Origin: an uncultured Bacteroidia bacterium | GTDB lineage: Bacteria; Bacteroidota; Bacteroidia; Bacteroidales; UBA932 | Direction: 5' to 3' | DNA length: 53,279 nucleotides | NCBI GenBank assembly: GCA_902774155.1 | Contig: CACYHF010000038.1 | Location: 1 to 53,279 of the forward strand | Shown: positions 1 through 9,382 of the stretch, piece by piece | How the letters are laid out: each line of letters begins with the position of its first letter | Numbering within the stretch: the stretch's first letter is position 1 | Notes under the pieces: generated by a model | Seen by the model: only the letters and a program-made list of their open reading frames with translations | The model's database searches: none | Told to the model about the DNA's origin: nothing | Program-made: the position numbers and the translations under genes

Positions 1-1212
<1,212 letters not shown>

Positions 1213-1241
1213 TTATTAGAGGAATTTCCTTTTAAAACATG

Positions 1242-1272
1242 CAAATATACTACTAATTCGAAACAATTCCAA
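1242..1272 (-). promoter_or_regulatory. Bacteroidota-type promoter of eno
   Basis: On the minus strand TATATTTG (1249-1242) matches the TAnnTTTG -7 element, and TTGG (1272-1269) lies 19 nt upstream as the -33 element. The 5' UTR would be about 35 nt, ending at ATG 1200. Confidence 0.7.
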
Positions 1273-1277
1273 CGCCA

Positions 1278-2624
1278 TTATAGTTTGTCTTGCTTGAGGT
1301 CTTCGATATAGTGGGCGATGCGGCGGAGCTCCCGGGGGATGGGGATGCTCTGGGGGCAGTGGGACAGGCACTCGCCGCAGTTGATGCAGTGATCGGCCTG
1401 GCGGACGGTGGCCACGGCGCGGTCGTAGCTTACCAGATAGGCCTTTTTGAGCTTAGCGTAATCCTTCTGCGCGGCGCTTTGGGCATAGGTGCCGTCCGTG
1501 ATGGCCTTGTTGTAGTGCTGGAAGGTGCCGGGGATGTCGATGCCCCAGGGGCAGGGCATGCAGTACTTGCAGTCCGTACAGTTGATGAGCGGGTATTCCA
1601 TCATCTGGGTGGCCATATGCTCCATGAACTCCAGTTCCTCTTCCGTGAGGGGCTTGAAATGGCCGAAGGTTTCCACATTCTCTTTCAGCGGCGCCATGTT
1701 GGTCATGCCGGAGAGGATGCAGAGCACGCGCGGATAGGTGGCGCAGAAACGGAAGGCCCAGGAGGCCACGCTCCGTTCCGGTTCCCGTTCCTTCATCTGG
1801 CGGGCGATGCCTTCCGGTACGTTGGCCAGGCGGCCGCCCAGCAGCGGTTCCATCACCACGATGGGCAGGCCCCGCTTGTCCAGTTCGGCGTAGAGATAAT
1901 CGGCGTTCACGTTGCGCACGCCGTCTGCGTGGGTCCAGTCCACGTAGTTCATCTCGATCTGCACGAAGTCCCACACCATTCCCCCGCTGTCGAACAGCTC
2001 CATAAAGTAGTCAAATTCGTGCTTGGCGCCGTGGAAGCTGAAGCCCAGGTTGCGGATGCGGCCGGCCTTTTTCTCTTCCAGGAGGAAAGGCAGCAGGCCG
2101 TTGTCCACATAGCGGCGGTTGAAGGCGTTCTTACCGCCCCGGCCGATGGAATGCAGCAGGTAATAGTCGAAGTACGTGGTTTTGAGCTGCTCGAAAGAGT
2201 CCTTGTACATCTTGATGGACGCTTCCGGGGAAGGGTCGCCGAAGTTGGACAGCTTGGTGGCGATGAAATAGCTTTCGCGCGGATGGCGGCTGAGGGCGAT
2301 GCCCGCCGCCTTTTCACTCTGCCCCTGCAAATAGGCGGGGGAGGTGTCGAAGTAATTGATACCGTGCTCGATAGCGTAGTCCACCATCTCGTTCACGGCT
2401 TCCTGGTCAATCACGTCGCGGCCATTCTGGTCCTTGATCATGGGCCAGCGCATGCAGCCGAAACCCAGTGCGCTCACTTTGTCGCCGCTGCGGGGGTTTT
2501 CCCGGATGAGCATCTGCTCGGGACCCTCTGCCAGGGGGGCCGATGCCGGGGTCTTGGTCTTGGGTGCGCAGGCGGCGGCAACAGCGGCAGCCCCGCTTAT
2601 CTGGAGGAATTCTCTTCTTTTCAT
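1278..2624 (-). CDS. Exported aldo/keto reductase with C-terminal 4Fe-4S ferredoxin domain
   Basis: The 448-residue protein starts at ATG 2624 (MKRREFLQISGAAAVAAAC), a twin-arginine-like signal ending in a possible lipobox Cys; an upstream in-frame codon at 2651 would overlap the preceding gene and hide this signal. The TIM-barrel aldo/keto reductase domain follows (about residues 45-330) with the catalytic tetrad visible as FDTSPAY, ATK and LLHS. The C-terminus has ferredoxin-type clusters CTDCKYCMPCPWG and CINCGECLSHCP, enough for two 4Fe-4S centres. It begins 5 nt after the membrane polyferredoxin gene stops, so the two form an operon. The family (Fe-S aldo/keto reductases with Tat signal) is common in Bacteroidota, but its substrate is unknown. 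I infer electrons arrive via the polyferredoxin. Confidence 0.85.
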   Translation of the reverse strand: MKRREFLQISGAAAVAAACAPKTKTPASAPLAEGPEQMLIRENPRSGDKVSALGFGCMRWPMIKDQNGRDVIDQEAVNEMVDYAIEHGINYFDTSPAYLQGQSEKAAGIALSRHPRESYFIATKLSNFGDPSPEASIKMYKDSFEQLKTTYFDYYLLHSIGRGGKNAFNRRYVDNGLLPFLLEEKKAGRIRNLGFSFHGAKHEFDYFMELFDSGGMVWDFVQIEMNYVDWTHADGVRNVNADYLYAELDKRGLPIVVMEPLLGGRLANVPEGIARQMKEREPERSVASWAFRFCATYPRVLCILSGMTNMAPLKENVETFGHFKPLTEEELEFMEHMATQMMEYPLINCTDCKYCMPCPWGIDIPGTFQHYNKAITDGTYAQSAAQKDYAKLKKAYLVSYDRAVATVRQADHCINCGECLSHCPQSIPIPRELRRIAHYIEDLKQDKL

Positions 2625-2628
2625 GGCG

Positions 2629-4116
2629 CTACACGTGTTGGGGTTTACCATTCACCGTAATGGCACTGATGGGCCGGGACGGACACAGATATTCGCAGGC
2701 ACCGCAGCCGATGCAGACCTCTTCCATCACCACCGGATAGCGGAGCCCGGTTTCGGGGTTGTCCACCATCTGGACGGCGCCGGAGGGGCAGGATTGGGCG
2801 CACTTGCCGCATTCGGCCTTGCCGTTGGCGCTTACGCAGAGTTTCAGGTTCACCCGGGCGGTCCCTACCTGATATTGGGTCTTCTCCTCGGGGGTGATTT
2901 TCCGGATGGCACCTGCAGGGCAGAGTTCGCTGCAGCGGGTGCATTCCGGCCGGCACCAACCCTTCTCGAAGGACATTTCCGGCTGCATCAGGGTTTCCAG
3001 TTTGCCGGAAGGCCGAAGGACGTTGTTGGGGCATTCGGCCACGCACAGCTGGCAGGCAGTACAATGCCGATAGAAATCCTTCACACTGGCGCTGCCGGGA
3101 GGGGTAAGGGGCGTCTCACGCTCCGGGGCCTCCTTGGGGAGGACGGTGGCGAAACCGCCGTCCACCTTCTTGGCCGCCTCCTGCGCCCGGGCCTGCACGC
3201 CCTTCAGGGCTGCGGTGCCCACCGCCAGAACCGTTCCGGTCATGAAAGCCCGCCGGCCGGACGCCCGATCGTTGTCGGGCGTGACGTTTTTCCCCCACGC
3301 ATACTTGTACTTCAGGGCGCCGAACTTGCACTGCTCGATGCAGTTGAAGCAGTCTACGCAACGGGAGTAATCAATCTTCTCCGTATCCTTGCCGATGGCG
3401 ATGCAATGGGCCTTGCAGTGCAGTTCGCAGGCCTTGCAGTGCTTGCACTTGTCGGCATCGATGACCGGGCGAAAGGCCGCGAAGCGGGAGAGGAAGCTGA
3501 GCGTGGTACCTACCGGGCAGACGCCGTTGCAGTAGCTGCGGCCGCCCTTGAAGGAGAGCGTCACGATGACCACCAGGGTCACGATGGCCACTATGAAAGT
3601 GGGCAAACTGCGCAGCCACACTTCCTTCTCATAGAAGGCGTAGCTGCCGGCTTTTTCGGCCCAGGCGGCCAGGAGGTTGTTGCCCCATAAGTAAATGGGC
3701 TGCAGCAGGTTCTGCACCATGCGGCCATAAGCGCTGTACGGGGCCAGGAGGGCCACCAGCACGTGTACGCCGGCCAACAGGGCCACTACAAACAGCACCC
3801 AGACGCCGTAGCGCAGCCATTTCATTTCCTTGTGGTACTTGTAAGGTTTTTTGCTGCGGTGGGTGCCCAGCCAGGAAATGCCGTCCTGGAAAACGCCCAG
3901 GGGGCAGATGACGCTGCAGTACACCCGGCCGAAGACCAGGGTGAGCAGCACTAAGCCCACGATGACACCCACGTTAAGGGCCAGTATAGCGGGGAGGAAC
4001 TGTAGCTTGGCCATCCAGCCCAGATACCCGTGCAGCACTCCGGTGAAATCCAGAAGCAAGAGGGTGATCCCAATCCAGAAGATCCAGGCCAGTAACACTC
4101 TAAGTTTCTTTAACAT
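2629..4116 (-). CDS. Membrane polyferredoxin, NapH/CcoG-like 4Fe-4S protein
   Basis: 495 residues. The N-terminal third has about five hydrophobic segments and two CxxxCP motifs (YCSVICPLG, YCNGVCPVG), typical of NapH-type quinol-to-ferredoxin membrane proteins. Next come two ferredoxin clusters (CKHCKACELHC, CVDCFNCIEQC). Then an internal stretch SGRRAFMTGTVLAVG resembles a twin-arginine signal. After it are at least three more cluster regions (CTACQLCVAECP, CRPECTRCSELCP, CGKCAQSCP, CIGCGACEYLCP). The inferred role is passing electrons from the quinone pool or cytoplasm through the membrane to an exported acceptor, most likely the adjacent Fe-S aldo/keto reductase. It is first in that two-gene operon and diverges from frr across 75 bp. 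The exact redox partner is unknown. Confidence 0.85.
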   Translation of the reverse strand: MLKKLRVLLAWIFWIGITLLLLDFTGVLHGYLGWMAKLQFLPAILALNVGVIVGLVLLTLVFGRVYCSVICPLGVFQDGISWLGTHRSKKPYKYHKEMKWLRYGVWVLFVVALLAGVHVLVALLAPYSAYGRMVQNLLQPIYLWGNNLLAAWAEKAGSYAFYEKEVWLRSLPTFIVAIVTLVVIVTLSFKGGRSYCNGVCPVGTTLSFLSRFAAFRPVIDADKCKHCKACELHCKAHCIAIGKDTEKIDYSRCVDCFNCIEQCKFGALKYKYAWGKNVTPDNDRASGRRAFMTGTVLAVGTAALKGVQARAQEAAKKVDGGFATVLPKEAPERETPLTPPGSASVKDFYRHCTACQLCVAECPNNVLRPSGKLETLMQPEMSFEKGWCRPECTRCSELCPAGAIRKITPEEKTQYQVGTARVNLKLCVSANGKAECGKCAQSCPSGAVQMVDNPETGLRYPVVMEEVCIGCGACEYLCPSRPISAITVNGKPQHV

Positions 4117-4159
4117 ATCCGATTATTGTTGTGAAGACAAACATACGAAAAAAATTTCG

Positions 4160-4167
4160 TATATTTG
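4160..4167 (+). promoter_or_regulatory. -7 element of the frr-aromatic operon
   Basis: TATATTTG matches TAnnTTTG, 24 nt before the frr ATG. No convincing TTTG is seen at the usual -33 distance. It lies in the divergent gap between frr and the polyferredoxin gene. Confidence 0.6.
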
Positions 4168-4191
4168 CGTTTCAAGAAAAATAGAATTGAT

Positions 4192-4758
4192 ATGTTACCC
4201 AAAGCCAAGGAAATTGTGGACGCCATGTCCGTGAAGATGCAGGATGCCGTTGAGTATCTGGAAGAAGACCTCAAGAACTACCGTGTGGGCAAGGCCTCCC
4301 CGGCCATCTTGAACCCGGTGATGGTAGACTATTATGGTACCGCCACGCCGCTCAACCAGGTGGCTTCCGTCACCACGCCGGATGCCAAGACCATCGCCAT
4401 CCAGCCCTGGGAACGCAGCATGATCGGCAAGATTGAAAAGGCCATCCTGGACGCCAATGTGGGTCTTACCCCGTCCAATAACGGTGAAATCATCCGCTGT
4501 ATGGTGCCCGCCCTCACGGAGGAACGCCGCAAAGACCTCATCAAGAAGGCCAAAGCCCAGGGCGAATCCACCAAGGTGAGCATCCGCAACGCCCGCCGCG
4601 ACGGTATTGACCTCCTCAAGAAGGCCCAGAAGAACGAAGGCCTGAGCGAAGACGGCGAAAAGGAGGGCGAGGACGAACTCCAGAAAGTCACCGACAAGTG
4701 GGTGAAGAAGGTGGACGATGTCATTGCCGCCAAGGAGAAAGACATCCTCACCGTCTAA
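4192..4758 (+). CDS. frr: Ribosome recycling factor
   Basis: 188 residues from ATG 4192 (MLPKAKEIVDAMSVKMQ); the frame is open upstream to 4165 but that start would sit on the promoter. Family motifs are clear: NYRVGKASPAIL, the YYGTATPLNQVASV turn, IAIQPWERSMIGKIEKAI and the C-terminal RRDGIDLLKKAQKN helix. RRF with EF-G splits post-termination ribosomes in the cytoplasm. Its length equals the family norm (about 185). The stop overlaps the next ATG by one base (TAATG), so frr is translationally linked to the aromatic amino acid genes. Confidence 0.97.
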   Translation: MLPKAKEIVDAMSVKMQDAVEYLEEDLKNYRVGKASPAILNPVMVDYYGTATPLNQVASVTTPDAKTIAIQPWERSMIGKIEKAILDANVGLTPSNNGEIIRCMVPALTEERRKDLIKKAKAQGESTKVSIRNARRDGIDLLKKAQKNEGLSEDGEKEGEDELQKVTDKWVKKVDDVIAAKEKDILTV

Positions 4759-5579
4759 TGAAACGGGTAGCAATACAAGGCTACAAGGGCTGCTTCCACG
4801 AACAGGCAGCCCGTCTTTTTTATGGGAATTCCGTGGTTCCCGTGGAATGTGACACCTTCCCGGACCTGTACGCCGCCATGGAAAACGGGCAGGCCGATGC
4901 GGCCGTGATGGCCATCGAAAACACCGTTTCCGGCGGTCTGCTGCACAATTTCGACCTGCTGCGCCGGCAGGGAAAGCAGGTAAAAGGGGAAGTGTACATC
5001 CGGATCGGCCAGAACCTGATGGCCCTTCCCGGCCAGCGGCTGGAAGACATCCGCGAGGTGCGGACGCATTATATGGCCATCAACCAGACGCGCCCGTGGT
5101 TTGAGGAGCACGCCCCCTGGATCCGCCTCATCGAGAGCGAGGATACCGCCAAGAGCGCGGCCCAGCTGGCCGCCTCCGGTGAGAAAGGCGTGGGTGCCGT
5201 GGCGGGCGAACTGGCCGCCCAACTTTATGGTCTGGAAATCTTGGCACCCGGCATCGAGACGCACAAGCAGAACTTCACCCGTTTTCTTATCCTGGACGAC
5301 CATATGGAAGTCCCGCAGGAGCAGATGGACAAGGCCCTGCTTTGCTTCACCCTGCCGCACAAGCCCGGCTCGCTGGCGCACATCCTCACCATCCTGTCGT
5401 TCTACGAGATGAACCTCACCCGTATCCAGTCGCTGCCCATCCCGGGCCGCGAGTGGCAGTACTTCTTCTATATAGACATTAAATTCGCCAACTATCTGCG
5501 TTATACCCAGGCGCTTACCGCCGTCCGTCCCTTATTGGAGGACTTGGAGGTCCTGGGAGAATACAAAGCCGCCCTATGA
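4758..5579 (+). CDS. pheA: Prephenate dehydratase
   Basis: 273 residues from ATG 4758, which overlaps the frr stop. The N-terminal dehydratase domain shows GYKGCFHEQAARLFYG, the AVMAIENTVSGG loop and the NFTRFLIL motif (canonical N-x-T-R-F). A C-terminal ACT domain (about residues 190-270, PHKPGSLAHILTILSFYEMN) is the usual phenylalanine-binding regulatory module. There is no fused chorismate mutase here; that activity sits on the DAHP synthase at the end of the operon. The enzyme makes phenylpyruvate from prephenate in phenylalanine synthesis. It overlaps the aminotransferase by 4 nt (ATGA). Confidence 0.95.
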   Translation: MKRVAIQGYKGCFHEQAARLFYGNSVVPVECDTFPDLYAAMENGQADAAVMAIENTVSGGLLHNFDLLRRQGKQVKGEVYIRIGQNLMALPGQRLEDIREVRTHYMAINQTRPWFEEHAPWIRLIESEDTAKSAAQLAASGEKGVGAVAGELAAQLYGLEILAPGIETHKQNFTRFLILDDHMEVPQEQMDKALLCFTLPHKPGSLAHILTILSFYEMNLTRIQSLPIPGREWQYFFYIDIKFANYLRYTQALTAVRPLLEDLEVLGEYKAAL

Positions 5580-6787
5580 TCATCCAACCCGCCAACAGAA
5601 CCCTTTCGGTAAAGGAATACTACTTCTCCATCAAGAACAAGGAGATCGCCCGGCTGAACGCGCAGCGTGCAGCGCAGGGCCTGGACCCGGTCATCAACCT
5701 GGGCATCGGCTCGCCGGACGGCGCTCCGTCGGAGGAGGCTGTGGAGGCCTTGTGCGCCTGTGCCCGCAAGCGCGGTTCCCACGGTTACCAGAGCTATATC
5801 GGCATCCCGGAACTGCGCCAGGCCATAGCCGATTGGTATGCCCGCTGGTACGGTCTGGAGCTGGACCCGTCCTGCGAAATCCAGCCGCTTATGGGCTCCA
5901 AGGAGGGAATCCTCCTGCTGTCCCTGGCTTTCCTGAATCCCGGCGACAAAGTGCTGGTGCCGAACCCCGGCTATCCCACCTACACATCGGCCACCCGCAT
6001 GTGTGAGGCCGAACTGGTCCCTTACAACCTGGTGGAGGCCGATGGATGGTATCCGGACTTTGCCCAACTGGAAGCCATGGATCTGAAGGGCGTGAAGCTC
6101 ATGTGGGTGAACTATCCCAATATGCCCACCGGTGCTCCGGCCCGGCGGGAAGAGTTTGAAAAACTGGTGGCCTTTGCCCGCAGCAAGGGCATCCTGCTGG
6201 TGAACGACAATCCTTACGGTTTTATCCTGAACGAACCCCAGTCCATCCTGGCCATTCCCGGCGCCAAAGAGTGCTGCCTGGAAATGAACTCCCTTTCCAA
6301 GAGCCACAACATGGCCGGCTGGCGTGTGGGTATGATGCTGGGTGCGGCCGATATCCTCCAGGAACTCTTGAAGGTAAAGAGCCAGATGGACTCCGGTATG
6401 TTCCGGGGCATCCAGGAAGCGGCCGTGGAGGCCCTGAAAGCCGGTCCGGAATGGTATGAGGCCTTGAATGCCGAATACCGCCGCCGCCGGGAAGTGGCCT
6501 GCCGCATCATGGACACCCTGGGCTGCACCTACGATGCAAAAGCCGGCGGGCTTTACGTCTGGGGACGCGTTCCCGAGACCCCCGGTCAAGCCGGGGGTGA
6601 CGTCATAGCCGACAGCGATCGGCCATCTCCCGCCCAAGTGTTAAGCGACAAGATTCTGTATGAGGCCGGTGTGTTCCTCACCCCGGGCTTCATTTTCGGC
6701 AGCAACGGTGCGCACCACCTGCGCATCTCCCTCTGCGCCAATGTAGAAACCCTGAACAAAGCGTTGAAGAAGATATGTGCACTGTAG
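5576..6787 (+). CDS. PLP aminotransferase of the aromatic amino acid operon (class I/II)
   Basis: 403 residues, fold type I aminotransferase. Visible motifs are NLGIGSPD near the N-terminus, GSKEGILLLSLAFLNPGD, PNPGYPTY, VNYPNMPTGA, NDNPYGF and the PLP lysine K242 in SLSKSHNMAGWR, plus LRISLC near the end. Placed between prephenate dehydratase and prephenate dehydrogenase with 4-nt and 13-nt overlaps, it most likely transaminates phenylpyruvate and hydroxyphenylpyruvate; DapL-like or aspartate aminotransferase activity is an alternative. Residues 334-351 (after YVWGRVPE) are an insertion compared with what I expect of the family and derive from a palindromic DNA repeat. Confidence 0.88.
   Translation: MIIQPANRTLSVKEYYFSIKNKEIARLNAQRAAQGLDPVINLGIGSPDGAPSEEAVEALCACARKRGSHGYQSYIGIPELRQAIADWYARWYGLELDPSCEIQPLMGSKEGILLLSLAFLNPGDKVLVPNPGYPTYTSATRMCEAELVPYNLVEADGWYPDFAQLEAMDLKGVKLMWVNYPNMPTGAPARREEFEKLVAFARSKGILLVNDNPYGFILNEPQSILAIPGAKECCLEMNSLSKSHNMAGWRVGMMLGAADILQELLKVKSQMDSGMFRGIQEAAVEALKAGPEWYEALNAEYRRRREVACRIMDTLGCTYDAKAGGLYVWGRVPETPGQAGGDVIADSDRPSPAQVLSDKILYEAGVFLTPGFIFGSNGAHHLRISLCANVETLNKALKKICAL
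6577..6603. repeat. Palindromic repeat inserted inside the aminotransferase gene
   Basis: ACCCCCGG-TCAAG-CCGGGGGT (6578-6598), followed by GACG, has the look of a dispersed extragenic palindrome. Here it is translated in frame as TPGQAGGDV within a surface segment of the aminotransferase. Confidence 0.65.
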
Positions 6788-7623
6788 GCGTCATCGGCCT
6801 GGGCCTCATTGGCGGTTCCATGGCTTTGGACTTGAAGCGGCGGGGCTTTGCGGCCTGCACGCTGGGCGTGGAGCAGGATCCGGTGGCGGCCGAAGCGGCC
6901 AAAACCATCGGCCTGGTGGACGAAGTAGTTTCCTATGAAGATTGCATCGCCCGGGCCGATATCATTGTGGTGGCCGTTCCCGTAGGCACCGCCGTGAAAA
7001 TGGTCCCCGACATCCTGAATCATTTTGAGCAGGGAGACAAGATTGTCATTGACGTCTGCTCCACCAAGAGCCAGATTTGTCATGCCACGCAATATCATCC
7101 CCATCGGGGACAGTTTGTGAGCACGCATCCCATGGCGGGAACGGAGTACAGCGGCCCCTGGGCGGCCCAGCCGGGCCTTTTCGACGGCCGCGCCTGCATC
7201 TTCGCCAATACCGAAGACAGTCACCCCAAGGCGGTGAAAACCATCGAGGAACTGTATGCCGTGCTGAACATGCGGCCCATCTACATGAACGCCGATCAGC
7301 ACGACGTACACACCGCTTATGTTTCCCATATTTCGCACGTAACTTCCTTTGCCCTGGCCCTTACCGTCCTGGACAAAGAGAAGGACGAAAAACACATCTT
7401 CGACCTGGCCTCGGGCGGTTTTTCCAGCACCGTGCGCCTGGCCAAGTCCAACGCCGACATGTGGGTTCCCATCCTGAGCCAGAACCACGACAATGTCCTC
7501 CATGTGATGGACACCTATATTGATAAGATGCTGCAGTTCCGCGATGCCATCGCCACCTACGACGAAACCCGCATCCGAGAACTGATAGCAGAAGCCAACA
7601 AGATTAAGAAGATTCTTCGATGA
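6775..7623 (+). CDS. tyrA: Prephenate dehydrogenase
   Basis: 282 residues. An N-terminal Rossmann motif VGVIGLGLIGGSMALDLKRRG binds NAD(P). The catalytic region shows STHPMAGTEYSGP and the helix YVSHISHVTSFALAL, followed by FDLASGGFSSTVRLAKSN, all typical of TyrA. It oxidatively decarboxylates prephenate to 4-hydroxyphenylpyruvate for tyrosine synthesis in the cytoplasm. No ACT domain is attached, so feedback control probably works elsewhere (the ACT of PheA, or DAHP synthase). The ATG lies 13 nt inside the aminotransferase frame, and the stop overlaps the next ATG by 4 nt. Confidence 0.95.
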   Translation: MCTVGVIGLGLIGGSMALDLKRRGFAACTLGVEQDPVAAEAAKTIGLVDEVVSYEDCIARADIIVVAVPVGTAVKMVPDILNHFEQGDKIVIDVCSTKSQICHATQYHPHRGQFVSTHPMAGTEYSGPWAAQPGLFDGRACIFANTEDSHPKAVKTIEELYAVLNMRPIYMNADQHDVHTAYVSHISHVTSFALALTVLDKEKDEKHIFDLASGGFSSTVRLAKSNADMWVPILSQNHDNVLHVMDTYIDKMLQFRDAIATYDETRIRELIAEANKIKKILR

Positions 7624-8714
7624 CGCACGAATTAGATATCATTCCTGCAACTGAGTGGGGCTTTTTCACCCTGCCACGGCCCATGTGCATTGCCGGTCCC
7701 TGCAGCGCGGAGACCGAAGAACAGGTAATGGAAACGGCCCGGGGGCTGCACGCCTTCGGCATTCACGTCTACCGCGCCGGTATCTGGAAACCGCGTACCC
7801 ATCCGGGCAGCTTCGAGGGCGTGGGCACACCCGGTCTCAAGTGGCTCAAGAAGGTGCAGCAGACCTACGGCATGAAGGTGTGCACGGAAGTGGCCACGGA
7901 AAAACACGTGCTGGAGTGCATCAAATACGGAGTTGACATGATTTGGATCGGCGCCCGTACATCGGCCAATCCTTTCCTGATGCAGGAGATTGCCGATGCC
8001 CTGGAAGGCACCGACCTCCCCGTTTTGGTGAAGAACCCCGTGAACCCGGACCTGGACCTGTGGATCGGCGCCCTGGAGCGCCTGAACCGGGCGGGCATCC
8101 GGAAACTGGGCGTGATTCACCGCGGCTTTTCCACATCGGCCCCCATCGCCTACCGCAACGACCCTGGCTGGAAGATTGCCATTGAAATGCGTACCCGCTA
8201 TCCGCAGATGACCTTCTTCGCCGATCCTTCCCACATGGCGGGGGACCGCAAATACCTGTTGGAACTGTCGCAGCGGGCCATGGACCTGGGCCTGGACGGC
8301 CTTATGGTGGAAAGCCACTGCGACCCTTCGTGCGCTTTGTCGGATGCCAAGCAGCAGCTTACTCCGCGCGACCTGCAGACCCTGCTGGAAAGCCTGGTCA
8401 TCCGCGACAGCACCTCGGACGATACGGCTTATAAGGAGAGGATCGACACCCTGCGTGCCCGTATCGACGTAATTGACGAGAGCCTCCTGAAGCTCCTGAA
8501 AGACCGTATGGACGTGAGCCGCAGCATAGGCCGATATAAGAAGGAGCACAACGTGGCCATCCTGCAGGCGGTCCGCTGGGAGCAGGTGCTGACCGAAACA
8601 GTTGCCCGTGGTGGGGAACTGGGCCTTTCCGAGGCCGCCGTCAGTGCCATCATGACAGCCATCCACGACGAATCCGTCCGGGTGCAGAACCAGATATTGG
8701 AAGAAGCGGAATAA
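7620..8714 (+). CDS. Bifunctional DAHP synthase - chorismate mutase
   Basis: 364 residues. Residues 1-265 are a type I-beta (KDO8P-synthase-like) DAHP synthase: IAGPCSAETEEQV, the KPRTHPGSFEGVG substrate loop, WIGARTSANPF, LVKNPVNPD, GVIHRGFST and FADPSHMAGD. Residues 275-360 are an AroQ-type chorismate mutase helix bundle (LRARIDVIDESLLKLLKDRMDV, IGRYKKEHNVAILQ). The protein starts the shikimate pathway and also commits chorismate to prephenate, which supplies the PheA and TyrA encoded just upstream. The fusion is well known in Bacteroidota. The ATG overlaps tyrA by 4 nt, and the gene is last of the operon. Confidence 0.94.
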   Translation: MTHELDIIPATEWGFFTLPRPMCIAGPCSAETEEQVMETARGLHAFGIHVYRAGIWKPRTHPGSFEGVGTPGLKWLKKVQQTYGMKVCTEVATEKHVLECIKYGVDMIWIGARTSANPFLMQEIADALEGTDLPVLVKNPVNPDLDLWIGALERLNRAGIRKLGVIHRGFSTSAPIAYRNDPGWKIAIEMRTRYPQMTFFADPSHMAGDRKYLLELSQRAMDLGLDGLMVESHCDPSCALSDAKQQLTPRDLQTLLESLVIRDSTSDDTAYKERIDTLRARIDVIDESLLKLLKDRMDVSRSIGRYKKEHNVAILQAVRWEQVLTETVARGGELGLSEAAVSAIMTAIHDESVRVQNQILEEAE

Positions 8715-8727
8715 TTCGTATCTTTAC
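8697..8727 (+). promoter_or_regulatory. Promoter of the MgtC-like gene
   Basis: TTG (8697-8699), 20 nt, then TATCTTTA (8720-8727), one mismatch to TAnnTTTG. It overlaps the end of the preceding gene, and the ATG is 20 nt downstream. Confidence 0.55.
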
Positions 8728-8746
8728 AAAACAAAGTTATAAGATT

Positions 8747-9379
8747 ATGTCACTTGCATTGGAATTGACCATCCGTTTGGTGGGTGCCGGACTGCTGGGA
8801 GCGGTGATCGGCTTTGAACGGGAACTCCGCGCCAAGGGCGCCGGCATCCGTACCCACGTCCTGGTAGCCATCGGCGCCTCCCTGCTCATGCTCATTTCCC
8901 AATATGGTTTTCCGGATGCCGTGAAGTTCGATGCGGCCCGTATCGCCGCCGGTGTGGTGGGCGGTCTGGGTTTCGTCTGCGGCGGTATCATCATGAAAAC
9001 CGGCAACCATGTAAGTGGTCTCACTACAGCGGTGGGCGTTTGGGTTACGGGCGCTATCGGTCTGGGGATGGGCGCTGGCATGTATGAACTCTCCATCCTG
9101 GCCACCATCGTGCTGCTGATCTGCCTGGAGGCCCTGAACTATTACACCATCCATCTGGGAGAGAAAGAGTACAATATTGTGGTGTGCACGGACGACCAGC
9201 AAGCCATTGCAAAGGCTGTAGACGGTTTCAAGGACAAGTTAAAAGGCTTCTCCCTGGCCAAGGACGGCGACCTGTACAAGGTGAACATTACCTTGCGCTG
9301 CAAGAAAAGTGTCAAGTTCTCCGAAATCATGGATCAGATTTCTGCCATCCCCGGTATCACGCTGAAAAGTCTGGAATAA
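8747..9379 (+). CDS. MgtC/SapB family membrane protein
   Basis: 210 residues. The N-terminal half holds four to five hydrophobic helices with the family signature GAVIGFERELRAKGAGIRTH and VGGLGFVCGGIIM, then TTAVGVWVTGAIGLGMGAG. Residues about 140-210 are a soluble ACT-like domain. MgtC-type proteins sit in the inner membrane and are linked to magnesium limitation and, in some bacteria, to ATP synthase control; the precise role here is not known. It has its own promoter and lies 3 nt ahead of pfkA, so the two can be cotranscribed. Confidence 0.88.
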   Translation: MSLALELTIRLVGAGLLGAVIGFERELRAKGAGIRTHVLVAIGASLLMLISQYGFPDAVKFDAARIAAGVVGGLGFVCGGIIMKTGNHVSGLTTAVGVWVTGAIGLGMGAGMYELSILATIVLLICLEALNYYTIHLGEKEYNIVVCTDDQQAIAKAVDGFKDKLKGFSLAKDGDLYKVNITLRCKKSVKFSEIMDQISAIPGITLKSLE

Positions 9380-9382
9380 GAT

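Noticed and set aside
1290-2660. Long open frame antisense to the Fe-S aldo/keto reductase (456 codons)
   Set aside because: It mirrors the codon pattern of the real gene, is rich in His/Gly/Val as typical of GC-rich antisense frames, and has no recognisable motif.
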